Assembly: GCF_007954505.1 (NCBI RefSeq)
Contig: NZ_CP042412.1
Coordinates: forward strand, 3,410,001 to 3,474,000
Source of the DNA: Microbacterium sp. CBA3102
GTDB taxonomy: Bacteria; Actinomycetota; Actinomycetes; Actinomycetales; Microbacteriaceae
Direction: 5' to 3'
DNA: 64,000 nt
This document shows positions 42,351 through 50,766 of the stretch, piece by piece; within the stretch, counting starts at the first letter, position 1, and each line of letters opens with the position of its first letter. A program made the position numbers and the translations under genes. A model generated the notes under the pieces. The model was not told where the DNA came from. It was given only the letters and a program-made list of their open reading frames with translations, and ran no database searches.

Positions 42351-45300
42351 TTAGTGCGCTGGACGGATCACGACCAAAAGATCTCCGGCATCCACCTGCT
42401 GCGTCTCGGCGATCGCGTGACGTTCGATGACGCCGTCCACGGGGGCCGTGATGGCCGCCTCCATCTTCATCGCCTCGATGGATGCGACGGGTTCGCCGGC
42501 GCGGACGGCGGCGCCCACCTCGGCCTTCAGCGTGACCACCCCGGAGAAGGGCGCCGCGACCTGGCCGGGCACGGAGGTGTCCGCCTTCTCGACCTCGTGC
42601 ACATCCACGACGATCGACCGATCCCTCACGAAGACGGGCCGGAGCTGCCCGTTGAGGGTCGTCATCACGGTGCGCATCCCCTTGTCGTCCGCATCCCCGA
42701 TGGCTTCGAGACCCACGTAGAGCTGGACGCCGCGATCGATCTCGATCAGGTGCTCCTGCCCGGCCACGAGCCCGTACAGGTAGTCGGCCGTGTCGAGCAC
42801 GGAGAGGTCTCCGAACAACTCCCGCCGCTCCGCGAACTCGGCGCTCGGACCGGGGAACAGCAGGGTGTTCAGCCGTGCACGGCGTTCGGCACTGGTCCCG
42901 GCGAGTGCGGCCTCATCATCAGCACTGATCTCGGTGAGGCCGACGCGCACCGTGCGTCCGGCGAGCACCTTGCTGCGGAACGGCTCGGGCCATCCACCCG
43001 GAAGATCGCCGAGTTCGCCCGCCATGAAACCGACGACCGAGTCCGGCACGTCGTACTTCTCGGGGGTGGCCTCGAAGTCGGCCGGATCCGCCTTCACCGC
43101 GGCCAGGTGCAGGGCCAGGTCACCGACGACCTTGGACGACGGAGTGACCTTGGGAACGCGACCGAGCATGCGGTCGGCCGCGGCGTACATGTCCTCGATG
43201 AGCTCGAAATCGTCGGCGAGCCCCAGCGCCTTGGCCTGCTGGCGCAGGTTCGACAGCTGGCCACCGGGAATCTCGTGGTGGTAGACACGTCCCGTGGGTC
43301 CCGGAAGCCCGGATTCGAACGGCGCGTACTGCCGCCGCACCGCCTCCCAGTAGGGCTCCAGATCGGAGACGCCGTCGAGCGGGATGCCGCTGTCCCGGTC
43401 GGTGTGGGCAAGGGCGGCGACGAGGGACGACAGCGATGGCTGACTCGTGGTGCCGGAGAGGGGCGCGGACGCGGCATCCACCGCATCCACCCCGACGGCG
43501 CTCGCGGCGAGCAGGGTCGCCAGCTGCCCGCCGGGGGTGTCATGCGTGTGCAGATGCACCGGCAGGTCGAACCGCTCCCGCAGCGCTGCGACGAGCTTCG
43601 CCGCGGCGGCCGGGCGCAGCAGCCCCGCCATGTCCTTGATCGCGAGGATGTGCGCCCCCGCGTCGACGATCTGGTCTGCGAGGTGCAGGTAGTAGTCGAG
43701 GGTATAGAGGTCTTCGGCCGGATCGAGCAGGTCGCCGGTGTAGCAGAGCGCCACCTCGGCGACCGCCGTTCCGGTCTTGCGCGCGGCCTCGATCGCCGGC
43801 CGCATCTGCTCCACGTCGTTGAGCGCGTCGAAGATGCGGAAGATGTCGACACCGCTGGCCGCAGCCTCGGCGACGAACGCCTCGGTGACCGCCGTCGGGT
43901 AGGGCGTGTAGCCGACCGTGTTGCGCCCTCGCAGGAGCATCTGGATCGCGACATTCGGCAGTGCGGCGCGCAGCTTGTCGAGGCGCTCCCACGGGTCCTC
44001 ACCGAGGAAGCGGAGGGCGACGTCGTAGGTCGCCCCGCCCCACGCCTCGACGGACAGGAGTCCGGGGGTCGACCGGGCGAGGTAGGGCGCCGCGGCCACG
44101 AGGTCCTTCGTGCGCACTCGCGTCGCCAGGAGGGACTGATGCGCGTCGCGGAAGGTCGTGTCGGTGATCGCGAGCGCCGTCTGTTCCCGGAGGCTGCGGG
44201 CGAATCCCTCGGGCCCGAGCTCGAGGAGGCGCTGGCGTGAGCCGGGAGCCGGCTCCGCGCTCAGATCGATCGCCGGCAGCTTGGATGCGGGATCGATCAC
44301 ACCGGGGTGGGCACCGTTCGGCTTGTTGACCGTGACGTCGACCAGCCAGTTCAGGAGCTTCGTCCCGCGGTCCTTCGAGACACGGCCGCGAAGCAGTCCG
44401 GGGCGCTCGTCGATGAAGGAGGTGCTCACGTCTCCGGCGATGAAGGCGTCATCCTCGAGGAGAGCCTGCAGGAAGGGGATGTTGGTCGCGACGCCGCGGA
44501 TGCGGAACTCGGCGAGTGCTCGGCGCGCCCGAGCGACCGCGGCCGGGAAGTCCCGCCCGCGACAGGTGAGCTTCGCCAACATCGAATCGAAATGCGGGCT
44601 GATCTGTGCGCCCTGGTGCACGGTGCCGCCGTCGAGACGGATCCCGGCCCCACCGGGAGAGCGGTACGTGGTGATCTTCCCCGTGTCGGGACGGAAGCCC
44701 TGCGTCGGGTCCTCGGTCGTGATCCGGCACTGCAGCGCGGCGCCGCGCAGGTGCAGATTCTCCTGCTGCAGACCGAGGTCGGCCAGCGTCTGCCCCGAGG
44801 CGATCCGCATCTGGCTCTGCACGAGGTCGACGTCGGTGACCTCCTCGGTCACGGTGTGCTCGACCTGGATGCGGGGGTTCATCTCGATGAAGACGACTTC
44901 GCCTGCCCGCTCCCCCGCCGTCTCGAGGAGGAACTCGACCGTGCCCGCGTTCTCGTACCCGATGGAGCGGGCGAACGCGACGGCGTATCCGTGCAGTGCC
45001 GTGCGGATGTCGTCGTCGAGGTTCGGCGCCGGAGCGATCTCCACGACCTTCTGGTGACGACGCTGCACGGAGCAGTCGCGCTCGAACAGATGCACGGTCT
45101 CGCCGGTCTTGTCGGCGAGGATCTGCACCTCGATGTGCCGGGGGCGGACGACGGCCTGCTCCAGGAACATCCGCGCATCACCGAACGCGCTGGCGGCCTC
45201 GCGCATGGCCTCGGCCAACGCCGGAGCGAGGTCACCGGACGTCTCGACGCGGCGCATCCCCCGGCCACCGCCACCCGCGACCGCCTTCGCGAAGAGCGGG

Positions 45301-45758
45301 AACCCGATGTCCTCTGCCTGGGCGACGAGTGCGTCGACGTCGTCGGAGGCCTCCGTGGACCGCAGGACCGGGACTCCCGCGTCGATCGCGTGCCGCTTGG
45401 CCTCGACCTTGTTGCCCGCCATCTCCAGCACGTTCGAGGGAGGACCGATGAAGACGATGCCGTTCGCCGCGGCCTTCTCCGCGAGCTCGGGATTCTCCGA
45501 CAGGAAGCCGTATCCCGGATAGATGGCATCCGCTCCCGACTCCAGCGCGACGCGGATGATCTCGTCGACATCGAGGTACGCCCGCACCGGGTGCCCGCGC
45601 TCGCCGATCTCGTAGGCCTCGTCGGCCTTGAGACGATGCACAGAACCCCGGTCTTCATGGGGGAAGACCGCGACGGTGCGCGCCCCCACCTCGACAGCCG
45701 CACGGAAGGCGCGGATCGCGATCTCGCCGCGGTTCGCCACAAGGATCTTCTGGAACAT
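42351..45758 (-). CDS. pyc: pyruvate carboxylase
   Basis: Biotin-dependent anaplerotic enzyme making oxaloacetate from pyruvate, 1135 residues. The order is biotin carboxylase domain (FQKILVANRGEIAIRAFR start; GGGGRGMRRV ATP loop near 165), carboxyltransferase domain (TFRDAHQSLLATRVRTKD near 540), and a C-terminal biotin carrier with EAMKMEAAI whose Lys is biotinylated. ATG 45758 has GAGG 6 nt upstream; an in-frame GTG lies two codons earlier. It is divergent from parA. Confidence 0.97.
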   Translation of the reverse strand: MFQKILVANRGEIAIRAFRAAVEVGARTVAVFPHEDRGSVHRLKADEAYEIGERGHPVRAYLDVDEIIRVALESGADAIYPGYGFLSENPELAEKAAANGIVFIGPPSNVLEMAGNKVEAKRHAIDAGVPVLRSTEASDDVDALVAQAEDIGFPLFAKAVAGGGGRGMRRVETSGDLAPALAEAMREAASAFGDARMFLEQAVVRPRHIEVQILADKTGETVHLFERDCSVQRRHQKVVEIAPAPNLDDDIRTALHGYAVAFARSIGYENAGTVEFLLETAGERAGEVVFIEMNPRIQVEHTVTEEVTDVDLVQSQMRIASGQTLADLGLQQENLHLRGAALQCRITTEDPTQGFRPDTGKITTYRSPGGAGIRLDGGTVHQGAQISPHFDSMLAKLTCRGRDFPAAVARARRALAEFRIRGVATNIPFLQALLEDDAFIAGDVSTSFIDERPGLLRGRVSKDRGTKLLNWLVDVTVNKPNGAHPGVIDPASKLPAIDLSAEPAPGSRQRLLELGPEGFARSLREQTALAITDTTFRDAHQSLLATRVRTKDLVAAAPYLARSTPGLLSVEAWGGATYDVALRFLGEDPWERLDKLRAALPNVAIQMLLRGRNTVGYTPYPTAVTEAFVAEAAASGVDIFRIFDALNDVEQMRPAIEAARKTGTAVAEVALCYTGDLLDPAEDLYTLDYYLHLADQIVDAGAHILAIKDMAGLLRPAAAAKLVAALRERFDLPVHLHTHDTPGGQLATLLAASAVGVDAVDAASAPLSGTTSQPSLSSLVAALAHTDRDSGIPLDGVSDLEPYWEAVRRQYAPFESGLPGPTGRVYHHEIPGGQLSNLRQQAKALGLADDFELIEDMYAAADRMLGRVPKVTPSSKVVGDLALHLAAVKADPADFEATPEKYDVPDSVVGFMAGELGDLPGGWPEPFRSKVLAGRTVRVGLTEISADDEAALAGTSAERRARLNTLLFPGPSAEFAERRELFGDLSVLDTADYLYGLVAGQEHLIEIDRGVQLYVGLEAIGDADDKGMRTVMTTLNGQLRPVFVRDRSIVVDVHEVEKADTSVPGQVAAPFSGVVTLKAEVGAAVRAGEPVASIEAMKMEAAITAPVDGVIERHAIAETQQVDAGDLLVVIRPAH

Positions 45759-45845
45759 GCACACCTCTGGGAGCTCGATGCACAGCGTTTTCGATGCGCA
45801 TGGGGCGGGGCTGAGTGTTCCCCCAGCCTAGGGGAAGGTAACGTG

Positions 45846-46664
45846 GTGTCCGTGCACGTACTCAGCGTCAGCTCTCTCAAGGGGGGCGTCGGCAAGACGA
45901 CCGTGACACTCGGGCTGGCCTCCGCGGCTTTCGCTCGGGGCGTCCGGACTCTCGTCGTCGACCTCGACCCTCAGTCCGACGTCTCCACCGGGATGGACAT
46001 CCAAGTGGCAGGTCGGCTCAACATCGCCGACGTCCTGGCGAACCCGAAGGAGAAGGTCGTCCGACAGGCGATCACCTCGAGCGGATGGGCGAAGGTCCAC
46101 CCCGGCACCATCGATGTGCTGATCGGGAGCCCCTCCGCGATCAACTTCGACGGGCCGCACCCGAGCGTGCGTGACGTGTGGAAGCTCGAGGAGGCGCTCG
46201 CCTCGGTCGAGGCCGACTACGACCTCGTCCTCGTCGACTGTGCTCCCTCCCTGAACGCGCTCACCCGCACCGCCTGGGCCGCCAGCGACCGCGTCATGGT
46301 GGTCACGGAACCCGGACTGTTCTCCGTCGCCGCCGCCGACCGCGCCCTCCGCGCCATCGAGGAGATCCGTCGGGGACTCTCGCCCCGGCTCCAGCCCCTC
46401 GGCATCGTCGTGAACCGCGTACGCCCGCAGTCCATCGAGCACCAGTTCCGCATCAAGGAGCTTCGCGACATGTTCGGACCTCTCGTGCTCTCCCCTCAGC
46501 TGCCCGAGCGCACCTCGCTGCAGCAGGCCCAGGGTGCCGCGAAGCCGCTGCACATCTGGCCCGGCGATTCCGCGCAGGAACTCGCCGCCGACTTCGACCA
46601 GCTTCTGGACAGGATCATCCGCACCGGTCGGATCGCCGTTCCGGAGAACGGCCCGCAGAGCTGA
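45846..46664 (+). CDS. ParA-family ATPase (orphan)
   Basis: 272-residue ParA/Soj-like ATPase with [20 protein letters not shown] (deviant Walker A near residue 10), VDLDPQSDVSTGMD, LVLVDCAPSLNALT (Walker B) and LGIVVNRVRPQSIEHQFR. No parB or parS-like site is adjacent, so this is unlikely to be the origin-linked pair. Tandem in-frame GTG codons (45843, 45846, 45852) are possible starts; 45846 has AAGG at 7 nt. In this lineage a ParA gene lies near garA/ftsR; the function may be in protein positioning or segregation. Confidence 0.88.
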   Translation: MSVHVLSVSSLKGGVGKTTVTLGLASAAFARGVRTLVVDLDPQSDVSTGMDIQVAGRLNIADVLANPKEKVVRQAITSSGWAKVHPGTIDVLIGSPSAINFDGPHPSVRDVWKLEEALASVEADYDLVLVDCAPSLNALTRTAWAASDRVMVVTEPGLFSVAAADRALRAIEEIRRGLSPRLQPLGIVVNRVRPQSIEHQFRIKELRDMFGPLVLSPQLPERTSLQQAQGAAKPLHIWPGDSAQELAADFDQLLDRIIRTGRIAVPENGPQS

Positions 46665-46684
46665 TCCGCACGACGCGCACGACG

Positions 46685-46715
46685 AAACGGCCGCCCTCAT
46701 CGAGGGCGGCCGTTT
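46685..46715. terminator. bidirectional terminator between parA and a MerR gene
   Basis: AAACGGCCGCCCTC pairs with GAGGGCGGCCGTTT (14 bp) around a 3-nt loop between convergent stops, with T-rich and A-rich flanks. Confidence 0.9.
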
Positions 46716-46739
46716 TCCGTCTGAAGCGGAAAGTTGTGG

Positions 46740-47285
46740 TCAGGCGGAACGCTTCGCGCGACGAGCGGTGAGTTCGTCGACGGGGTCCGGAGCGGTCGGG
46801 TCGAATGCCACGAGGGTCGACTCCACCTCGCGGAGGACCTTGCCGACGGCGATGCCGAAGACACCCTGGCCGCGGCTCACGAGGTCGATGACCTCGTCGT
46901 TCGACGTGCAGAGGTAGACCGAGGCACCGTCGCTCATCAGCGTGGTGCCCGCGAGGTCGCGGATGCCTGCGCGGCGCAGCTCCTCGACGGCGGTGCGGAT
47001 CTGCTGGAGGGAGATGCCGGTGTCGAGAAGGCTCTTCACCAGCTTCAGGACGAGGATGTCGCGGAAGCCGTAGAGGCGCTGCGAACCGGAGCCGCTGGCG
47101 CCGCGCACGGTGGGCTCCACCAACTCGGTGCGCGCCCAGTAGTCGAGCTGACGGTACGTGATGCCAGCTGCACGAGCTGCGACCGCACCGCGGTATCCGA
47201 CCTCGTCGTCCATGGCCGGGAGGCCGTCGGTGAAGAGGAGTTCGGGTACGAACCGCGGGTCTCCTGCGAGCTCATCCGCATTCAT
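46740..47285 (-). CDS. MerR-family regulator, Rv1830-like
   Basis: 181 residues. A short N-terminal leader precedes a MerR winged helix ([66 protein letters not shown]) and an alpha/beta C-terminal part of unknown ligand. It parallels M. tuberculosis Rv1830, which lies close to the Rv1828/FtsR homologue. GGGAGGA precedes ATG 47285, and a TTGCCG-17-TACCGT promoter with a dyad in its spacer lies just upstream, so autoregulation is plausible. Targets unknown. Confidence 0.88.
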   Translation of the reverse strand: MNADELAGDPRFVPELLFTDGLPAMDDEVGYRGAVAARAAGITYRQLDYWARTELVEPTVRGASGSGSQRLYGFRDILVLKLVKSLLDTGISLQQIRTAVEELRRAGIRDLAGTTLMSDGASVYLCTSNDEVIDLVSRGQGVFGIAVGKVLREVESTLVAFDPTAPDPVDELTARRAKRSA

Positions 47286-47314
47286 CTGAAATCCTCCCTG
47301 GAACGGTTTCTTCC

Positions 47315-47343
47315 ACGGTAGAGCAGTGCCTGGGCACCGGCAA
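47315..47343 (-). promoter_or_regulatory. promoter of the Rv1830-like gene with dyad in spacer
   Basis: TTGCCG (47343-47338), 17-bp spacer, TACCGT (47320-47315). The spacer holds the dyad GTGCC-N2-GGCAC (47326-47337), the place where MerR proteins usually bind. Confidence 0.55.
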
Positions 47344-47384
47344 TGACATCCGTGCGACAACGAAGGTGTGTCGCAATCAGTTCG

Positions 47385-48071
47385 TTACGAAAGCACTCGC
47401 GACAGCGCATCCTTGACGAAGAGCGAGCGCACTTCATCGATCCGCGTCGCCAGTTCCGGCGCCAATTCGCTGGCCTTCGCCCGGGACGCGGCGTCGGTCC
47501 GCCGCAGGAGTGCGGACATCGCCGACTCGATGAGCGCGACTTCCCGCTCAGCCCCTTGGCGCAACGACCGCAGGTGCCGGGGTTCGATGCCGTGGCGGTC
47601 GAGGGCGACGAGACCGCGCAGCAGCGTGACGGTGGCTTCCGGGTAGCTCTCCTGCGCCGTGATGACGCCGGTGCTGATCGCATCGTTGAGCAGCTGCGGT
47701 CCCGCACCGGCGGCGGCGAGCAACTCATCTCGGCGGTAGCGACGCGGCGCCGGCGTGATCGAGGGCGGCGGAGCGAGGGCGGATGCCTCCCCGCCGGCGG
47801 CGGCGTCATCGAGCTGCTCCCGGATGACGCTCAGCGGAAGATAGTGATCGCGCTGCAGCGTGAGACCGAGGCGCAACCGCTCGATGTCCGAGGCGGAGAA
47901 CTTGCGGTAGCCCGACTCCGTGCGGGAGGGGCTGACGATGCCCTGCACTTCGAGGAAGCGCAGCTTGCTGGACGTGAGGTCGGGGAACTCCGGTGTGAGC
48001 CGAGCAAGGACCTGGCCGATACTCAGCAAGCCCGCGGACGCGGAACGTTCGCGGGCGGGAGTGGCCGCCAT
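47385..48071 (-). CDS. ftsR: FtsR-like MerR-family transcriptional regulator
   Basis: 228 residues. The N-terminal MerR winged helix LLSIGQVLARLTPEFPDLTSSKLRFLEVQGIVSPSRTESGYRKFSASDIERLRLGL corresponds to Rv1828 of mycobacteria and FtsR of Corynebacterium, a regulator of ftsZ. The C-terminal helical domain (about 115-228) is characteristic of this subfamily and has no small-molecule site that I recognise. ATG 48071 shares one base with the garA stop (TGATG). The pairing garA-ftsR is conserved. A candidate site lies before ftsZ at 17863-17889. Confidence 0.88.
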   Translation of the reverse strand: MAATPARERSASAGLLSIGQVLARLTPEFPDLTSSKLRFLEVQGIVSPSRTESGYRKFSASDIERLRLGLTLQRDHYLPLSVIREQLDDAAAGGEASALAPPPSITPAPRRYRRDELLAAAGAGPQLLNDAISTGVITAQESYPEATVTLLRGLVALDRHGIEPRHLRSLRQGAEREVALIESAMSALLRRTDAASRAKASELAPELATRIDEVRSLFVKDALSRVLS

Positions 48072-48556
48072 CAGTCGTTCGCCGCCGCGCGATCGTGAGG
48101 GGAGACGAAGAAGTTCAGACGGAACTTGCCGACGCGCACTTCGGAGCCGTCGACCAGCGCGCTGCGGTCGACGCGCTCCCCGTTGACATACGTCCCGTTG
48201 AGGGAGCGCTGGTCGATGATCTCGAAGGCGGATCCGCTGCGGGTGATCTCGGCGTGCCGACGCGAGACGGTCACATCGTCGAAGAAGATGTCGGCCTCGG
48301 GGTGCCGCCCGACCGTGGTCACATCGGTGTCGAGCAGATAGCGCGCACCGGCGAGAGCGCCCGAGCGCACCAGCAGCAACGCGGATCCCGCAGGCAGTGC
48401 GGCGATGGCCGTCTGCTCCACGTCGGTCAATTCCACCCCGAACGGCACGAAAGACAGGTCGGAATCGTGTCCGAACGTCTGCGTCACGTCGTGTTTCTGC
48501 TCGCCGGAACGGTGGATCGCGTCCTCACCGGCCGGTCGGCTGTCGCTGTCTGTCAC
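48071..48556 (-). CDS. garA: FHA-domain regulator GarA/OdhI
   Basis: 161-residue FHA protein. Phospho-dependent inhibitor of 2-oxoglutarate dehydrogenase and regulator of glutamate metabolism in mycobacteria and corynebacteria. The FHA core has TTVGRHPEADIFFDDVTVSRRHAEI and DQRSLNGTYVNGERVD. The N-terminal phosphorylation motif, ETTS in GarA, appears here as HDVTQTFGH, with two Thr but no ETT. AGGAGG precedes GTG 48556. It is coupled to ftsR. Kinase control here, for example by the PASTA kinase encoded in the window, is inference. Confidence 0.92.
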   Translation of the reverse strand: MTDSDSRPAGEDAIHRSGEQKHDVTQTFGHDSDLSFVPFGVELTDVEQTAIAALPAGSALLLVRSGALAGARYLLDTDVTTVGRHPEADIFFDDVTVSRRHAEITRSGSAFEIIDQRSLNGTYVNGERVDRSALVDGSEVRVGKFRLNFFVSPHDRAAAND

Positions 48557-48656
48557 TGTGCCCTCCTGATCATCCAGACTAACGGATGCCGAGGCGCTCG
48601 CGGGAGGCCGCATTCACACTCAGCCGTCACATACTGCTTATCCATAAGGTGGAGTG

Positions 48657-49307
48657 GTGAAGACCAAAGCTCTGCGCCCGTCGGCCACCCCGATCGCCCT
48701 CGCCGCGACCCTGCTCGCCGTGTTCCTCGTGCTCTTCTCCCCGCTCTCGGCGTCCGCGCACGACGCGCTCGTGTCGTCGTCTCCCGCTGCCGACGAATCG
48801 GTCGAGACCGTCCCCGAAGAGCTCACGCTGACCTTCAGCGCCAAGCTCATCGACGGGGAGGGTGCGACGGAGGTCGTCGTGACCGCCCCCGATGGCACGT
48901 CGGTCACCGAGGGCGCGGCGACGGTCGAAGGCGCGATCGTCACCCAGCCCTTGCAGGGGTCCGGTCCGGCCGGCGAGTACCACGTGATCTGGAAGGTCGT
49001 CTCCAGCGACGGACACCCCACTTCCGGCGAGTACTCCTTCATGGTGACCGTCGGCGACGACGGGTCTGCGACCGCGGAGCCCACGGCGGCCCCGACCAGC
49101 GCAGCGCCGACGGCGGAGGAGACCACGGAGCCCGAGGCGACCTCGACGCCCACACCGGTCCCCGACGATGCCGACACGGGTTCCGCATGGGTCTGGGTGC
49201 TCGCGATCATCGCTGTCCTGGTCGTCGCCGGAGTGGTCATCTGGATCGTCGCGAGCCGCCGCCGAGGTGAGGCTCCGACCGATTCCGACACCCCGTCGGA
49301 GCGATAG
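48657..49307 (+). CDS. secreted CopC-domain protein, membrane-anchored
   Basis: 216 residues. Signal peptide (cut near ASAHD), CopC-like domain with mature N-terminus starting HDALVSSSPA, a Thr/Pro/Ala-rich linker (about 135-170) and one C-terminal membrane helix (about 178-198) with a short basic tail. The N-terminal His and the SSDGHPTSGEYSF segment are typical copper-binding elements of CopC/YcnJ-type proteins, so a role in copper delivery is likely, though no CopD partner is adjacent. GTG 48657 (AAGG 7 nt upstream) or GTG 48654 is the start. Confidence 0.88.
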   Translation: MKTKALRPSATPIALAATLLAVFLVLFSPLSASAHDALVSSSPAADESVETVPEELTLTFSAKLIDGEGATEVVVTAPDGTSVTEGAATVEGAIVTQPLQGSGPAGEYHVIWKVVSSDGHPTSGEYSFMVTVGDDGSATAEPTAAPTSAAPTAEETTEPEATSTPTPVPDDADTGSAWVWVLAIIAVLVVAGVVIWIVASRRRGEAPTDSDTPSER

Positions 49308-49310
49308 GCT
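49305..49310 (+). promoter_or_regulatory. candidate leaderless -10 for lpd, inside the copC-like stop
   Basis: TAGGCT begins with the TAG stop of the CopC-type gene and ends 6 nt before the lpd ATG. AAGG lies within those 6 nt but is too close to serve as a strong ribosome site. Confidence 0.45.
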
Positions 49311-49316
49311 TAAGGC

Positions 49317-50714
49317 ATGCCACACTACGACGTCGTCATCCTTGGTGCAGGTCCTGGCGGATACGTCGCTGCGGTTCGCAGCGCGCAGCTCGGTCTGTCC
49401 ACCGCCATCATCGAGGAGAAGTACTGGGGCGGTGTCTGCCTCAACGTCGGCTGCATCCCCTCCAAGGCGCTCCTGAAGAACGCGGAGCTCGCGCACACCC
49501 TGAACCACAAGGCGGACTTCTTCGGGATCTCCGGCGAGTTCACGATCGACTTCGGCAAGGCGTTCGATCGCAGCCGTGAGGTCGCCGAGGGTCGCGTCAA
49601 GGGCATCCACTTCCTGATGAAGAAGAACAAGGTGACCGAGTACAACGGTCGCGGCACCTTCACCGGCCCGAAGGCGATCTCGGTCGCCAAGGCCGACGGC
49701 ACGTCCGAAGAGGTCACCTTCGACAACGCCATCATCGCCACCGGCTCCAAGGTCCGTCTGCTGCCGGGCGTGACGCTCAGCGAGAACGTCGTCACCTACG
49801 AAGAGCAGATCATGACCCGTGAGCTGCCGAAGTCGATCGTCATCGTCGGCGCGGGCGCGATCGGCATGGAGTTCGCCTATGTGATGACGAACTACGGGGT
49901 CAAGGTCACGATCATCGAGTTCCTCGACCGCGCGCTCCCCAACGAGGACGCGGACGTGTCGAAGGAGATCACGAAGCAGTACAAGAACTACGGCGTCGAC
50001 ATCCTGACCTCCACCAAGGTGGAGACGGTCGTCGACAACGGCTCCTCCGTCACCGTCACCTACACGGGCAAGGACGGTCAGCAGTCGTCGATCGAGGCCG
50101 ACAAGGTGCTGATGTCGGTCGGCTTCGCCCCGAACATCGAGGGCTTCGGCCTCGACAAGACCGGTGTGAAGCTCACCGAACGCGGCGCGATCGACATCGA
50201 CGATCACATGCGCACGAACGTCGAGGGCATCTACGCGATCGGCGATGTGACCGCCAAGCTGCAGCTCGCCCACGTGGCGGAGGCACAGGGCGTCGTCGCC
50301 GCCGAGACGATCGGTGGCGCGGAGACGCAGACCCTCGGCGACTACCGGATGATGCCGCGTGCGACGTTCTGCTCGCCGCAGGTCGCATCGTTCGGGCTCA
50401 CCGAGCAGCAGGCCAAGGACGAGGGGCGCGAGATCAAGGTCGCGACCTTCCCGTTCATGGCCAACGGCAAGGCGCACGGCCTCGGCGAGCCGGTCGGCTT
50501 CGTCAAGCTGATCGCCGACGCGGAGCACCTCGAGCTCATCGGCGCGCACATGATCGGCCCGGACGTCTCCGAGCTCCTGCCCGAGCTGACGCTGGCCCAG
50601 AAGTGGGACCTGACCGCACTCGAGCTCGCCCGCAACGTGCACACCCACCCGACGCTGTCGGAGGCGCTGCAGGAAGGCTTCCACGGCCTCGCAGGACACA
50701 TGATCAACTTCTGA
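49317..50714 (+). CDS. lpd: dihydrolipoamide dehydrogenase
   Basis: E3 flavoprotein of the pyruvate and 2-oxoglutarate dehydrogenase complexes, 465 residues. FAD site [15 protein letters not shown] at the start, redox disulfide in [13 protein letters not shown] (Cys41, Cys46), NAD site [14 protein letters not shown] near 180 and the catalytic His-Glu in [20 protein letters not shown] at the end. It lies close to garA, whose product controls 2-oxoglutarate dehydrogenase in relatives. Lipoyl E2 genes are not in the window. Confidence 0.97.
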   Translation: MPHYDVVILGAGPGGYVAAVRSAQLGLSTAIIEEKYWGGVCLNVGCIPSKALLKNAELAHTLNHKADFFGISGEFTIDFGKAFDRSREVAEGRVKGIHFLMKKNKVTEYNGRGTFTGPKAISVAKADGTSEEVTFDNAIIATGSKVRLLPGVTLSENVVTYEEQIMTRELPKSIVIVGAGAIGMEFAYVMTNYGVKVTIIEFLDRALPNEDADVSKEITKQYKNYGVDILTSTKVETVVDNGSSVTVTYTGKDGQQSSIEADKVLMSVGFAPNIEGFGLDKTGVKLTERGAIDIDDHMRTNVEGIYAIGDVTAKLQLAHVAEAQGVVAAETIGGAETQTLGDYRMMPRATFCSPQVASFGLTEQQAKDEGREIKVATFPFMANGKAHGLGEPVGFVKLIADAEHLELIGAHMIGPDVSELLPELTLAQKWDLTALELARNVHTHPTLSEALQEGFHGLAGHMINF

Positions 50715-50724
50715 TCCTCACATC

Positions 50725-50763
50725 ACGAAGGCCCGGTTCGCAGAGTGCGGACCGGGCCTTCGT
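50725..50763. terminator. bidirectional terminator after lpd
   Basis: ACGAAGGCCCGGT pairs with ACCGGGCCTTCGT (13 bp) around a 13-nt loop between the lpd stop and the convergent monooxygenase stop. Confidence 0.85.
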
Positions 50764-50766
50764 GCG

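Noticed and set aside
42354..44240. 628-codon open frame on the plus strand
   Set aside because: Antisense shadow of pyc.
45846..46664. Chromosome origin or plasmid partition locus
   Set aside because: A ParA homologue alone, without parB, parS-like 16-bp sites, dnaA or rep genes.
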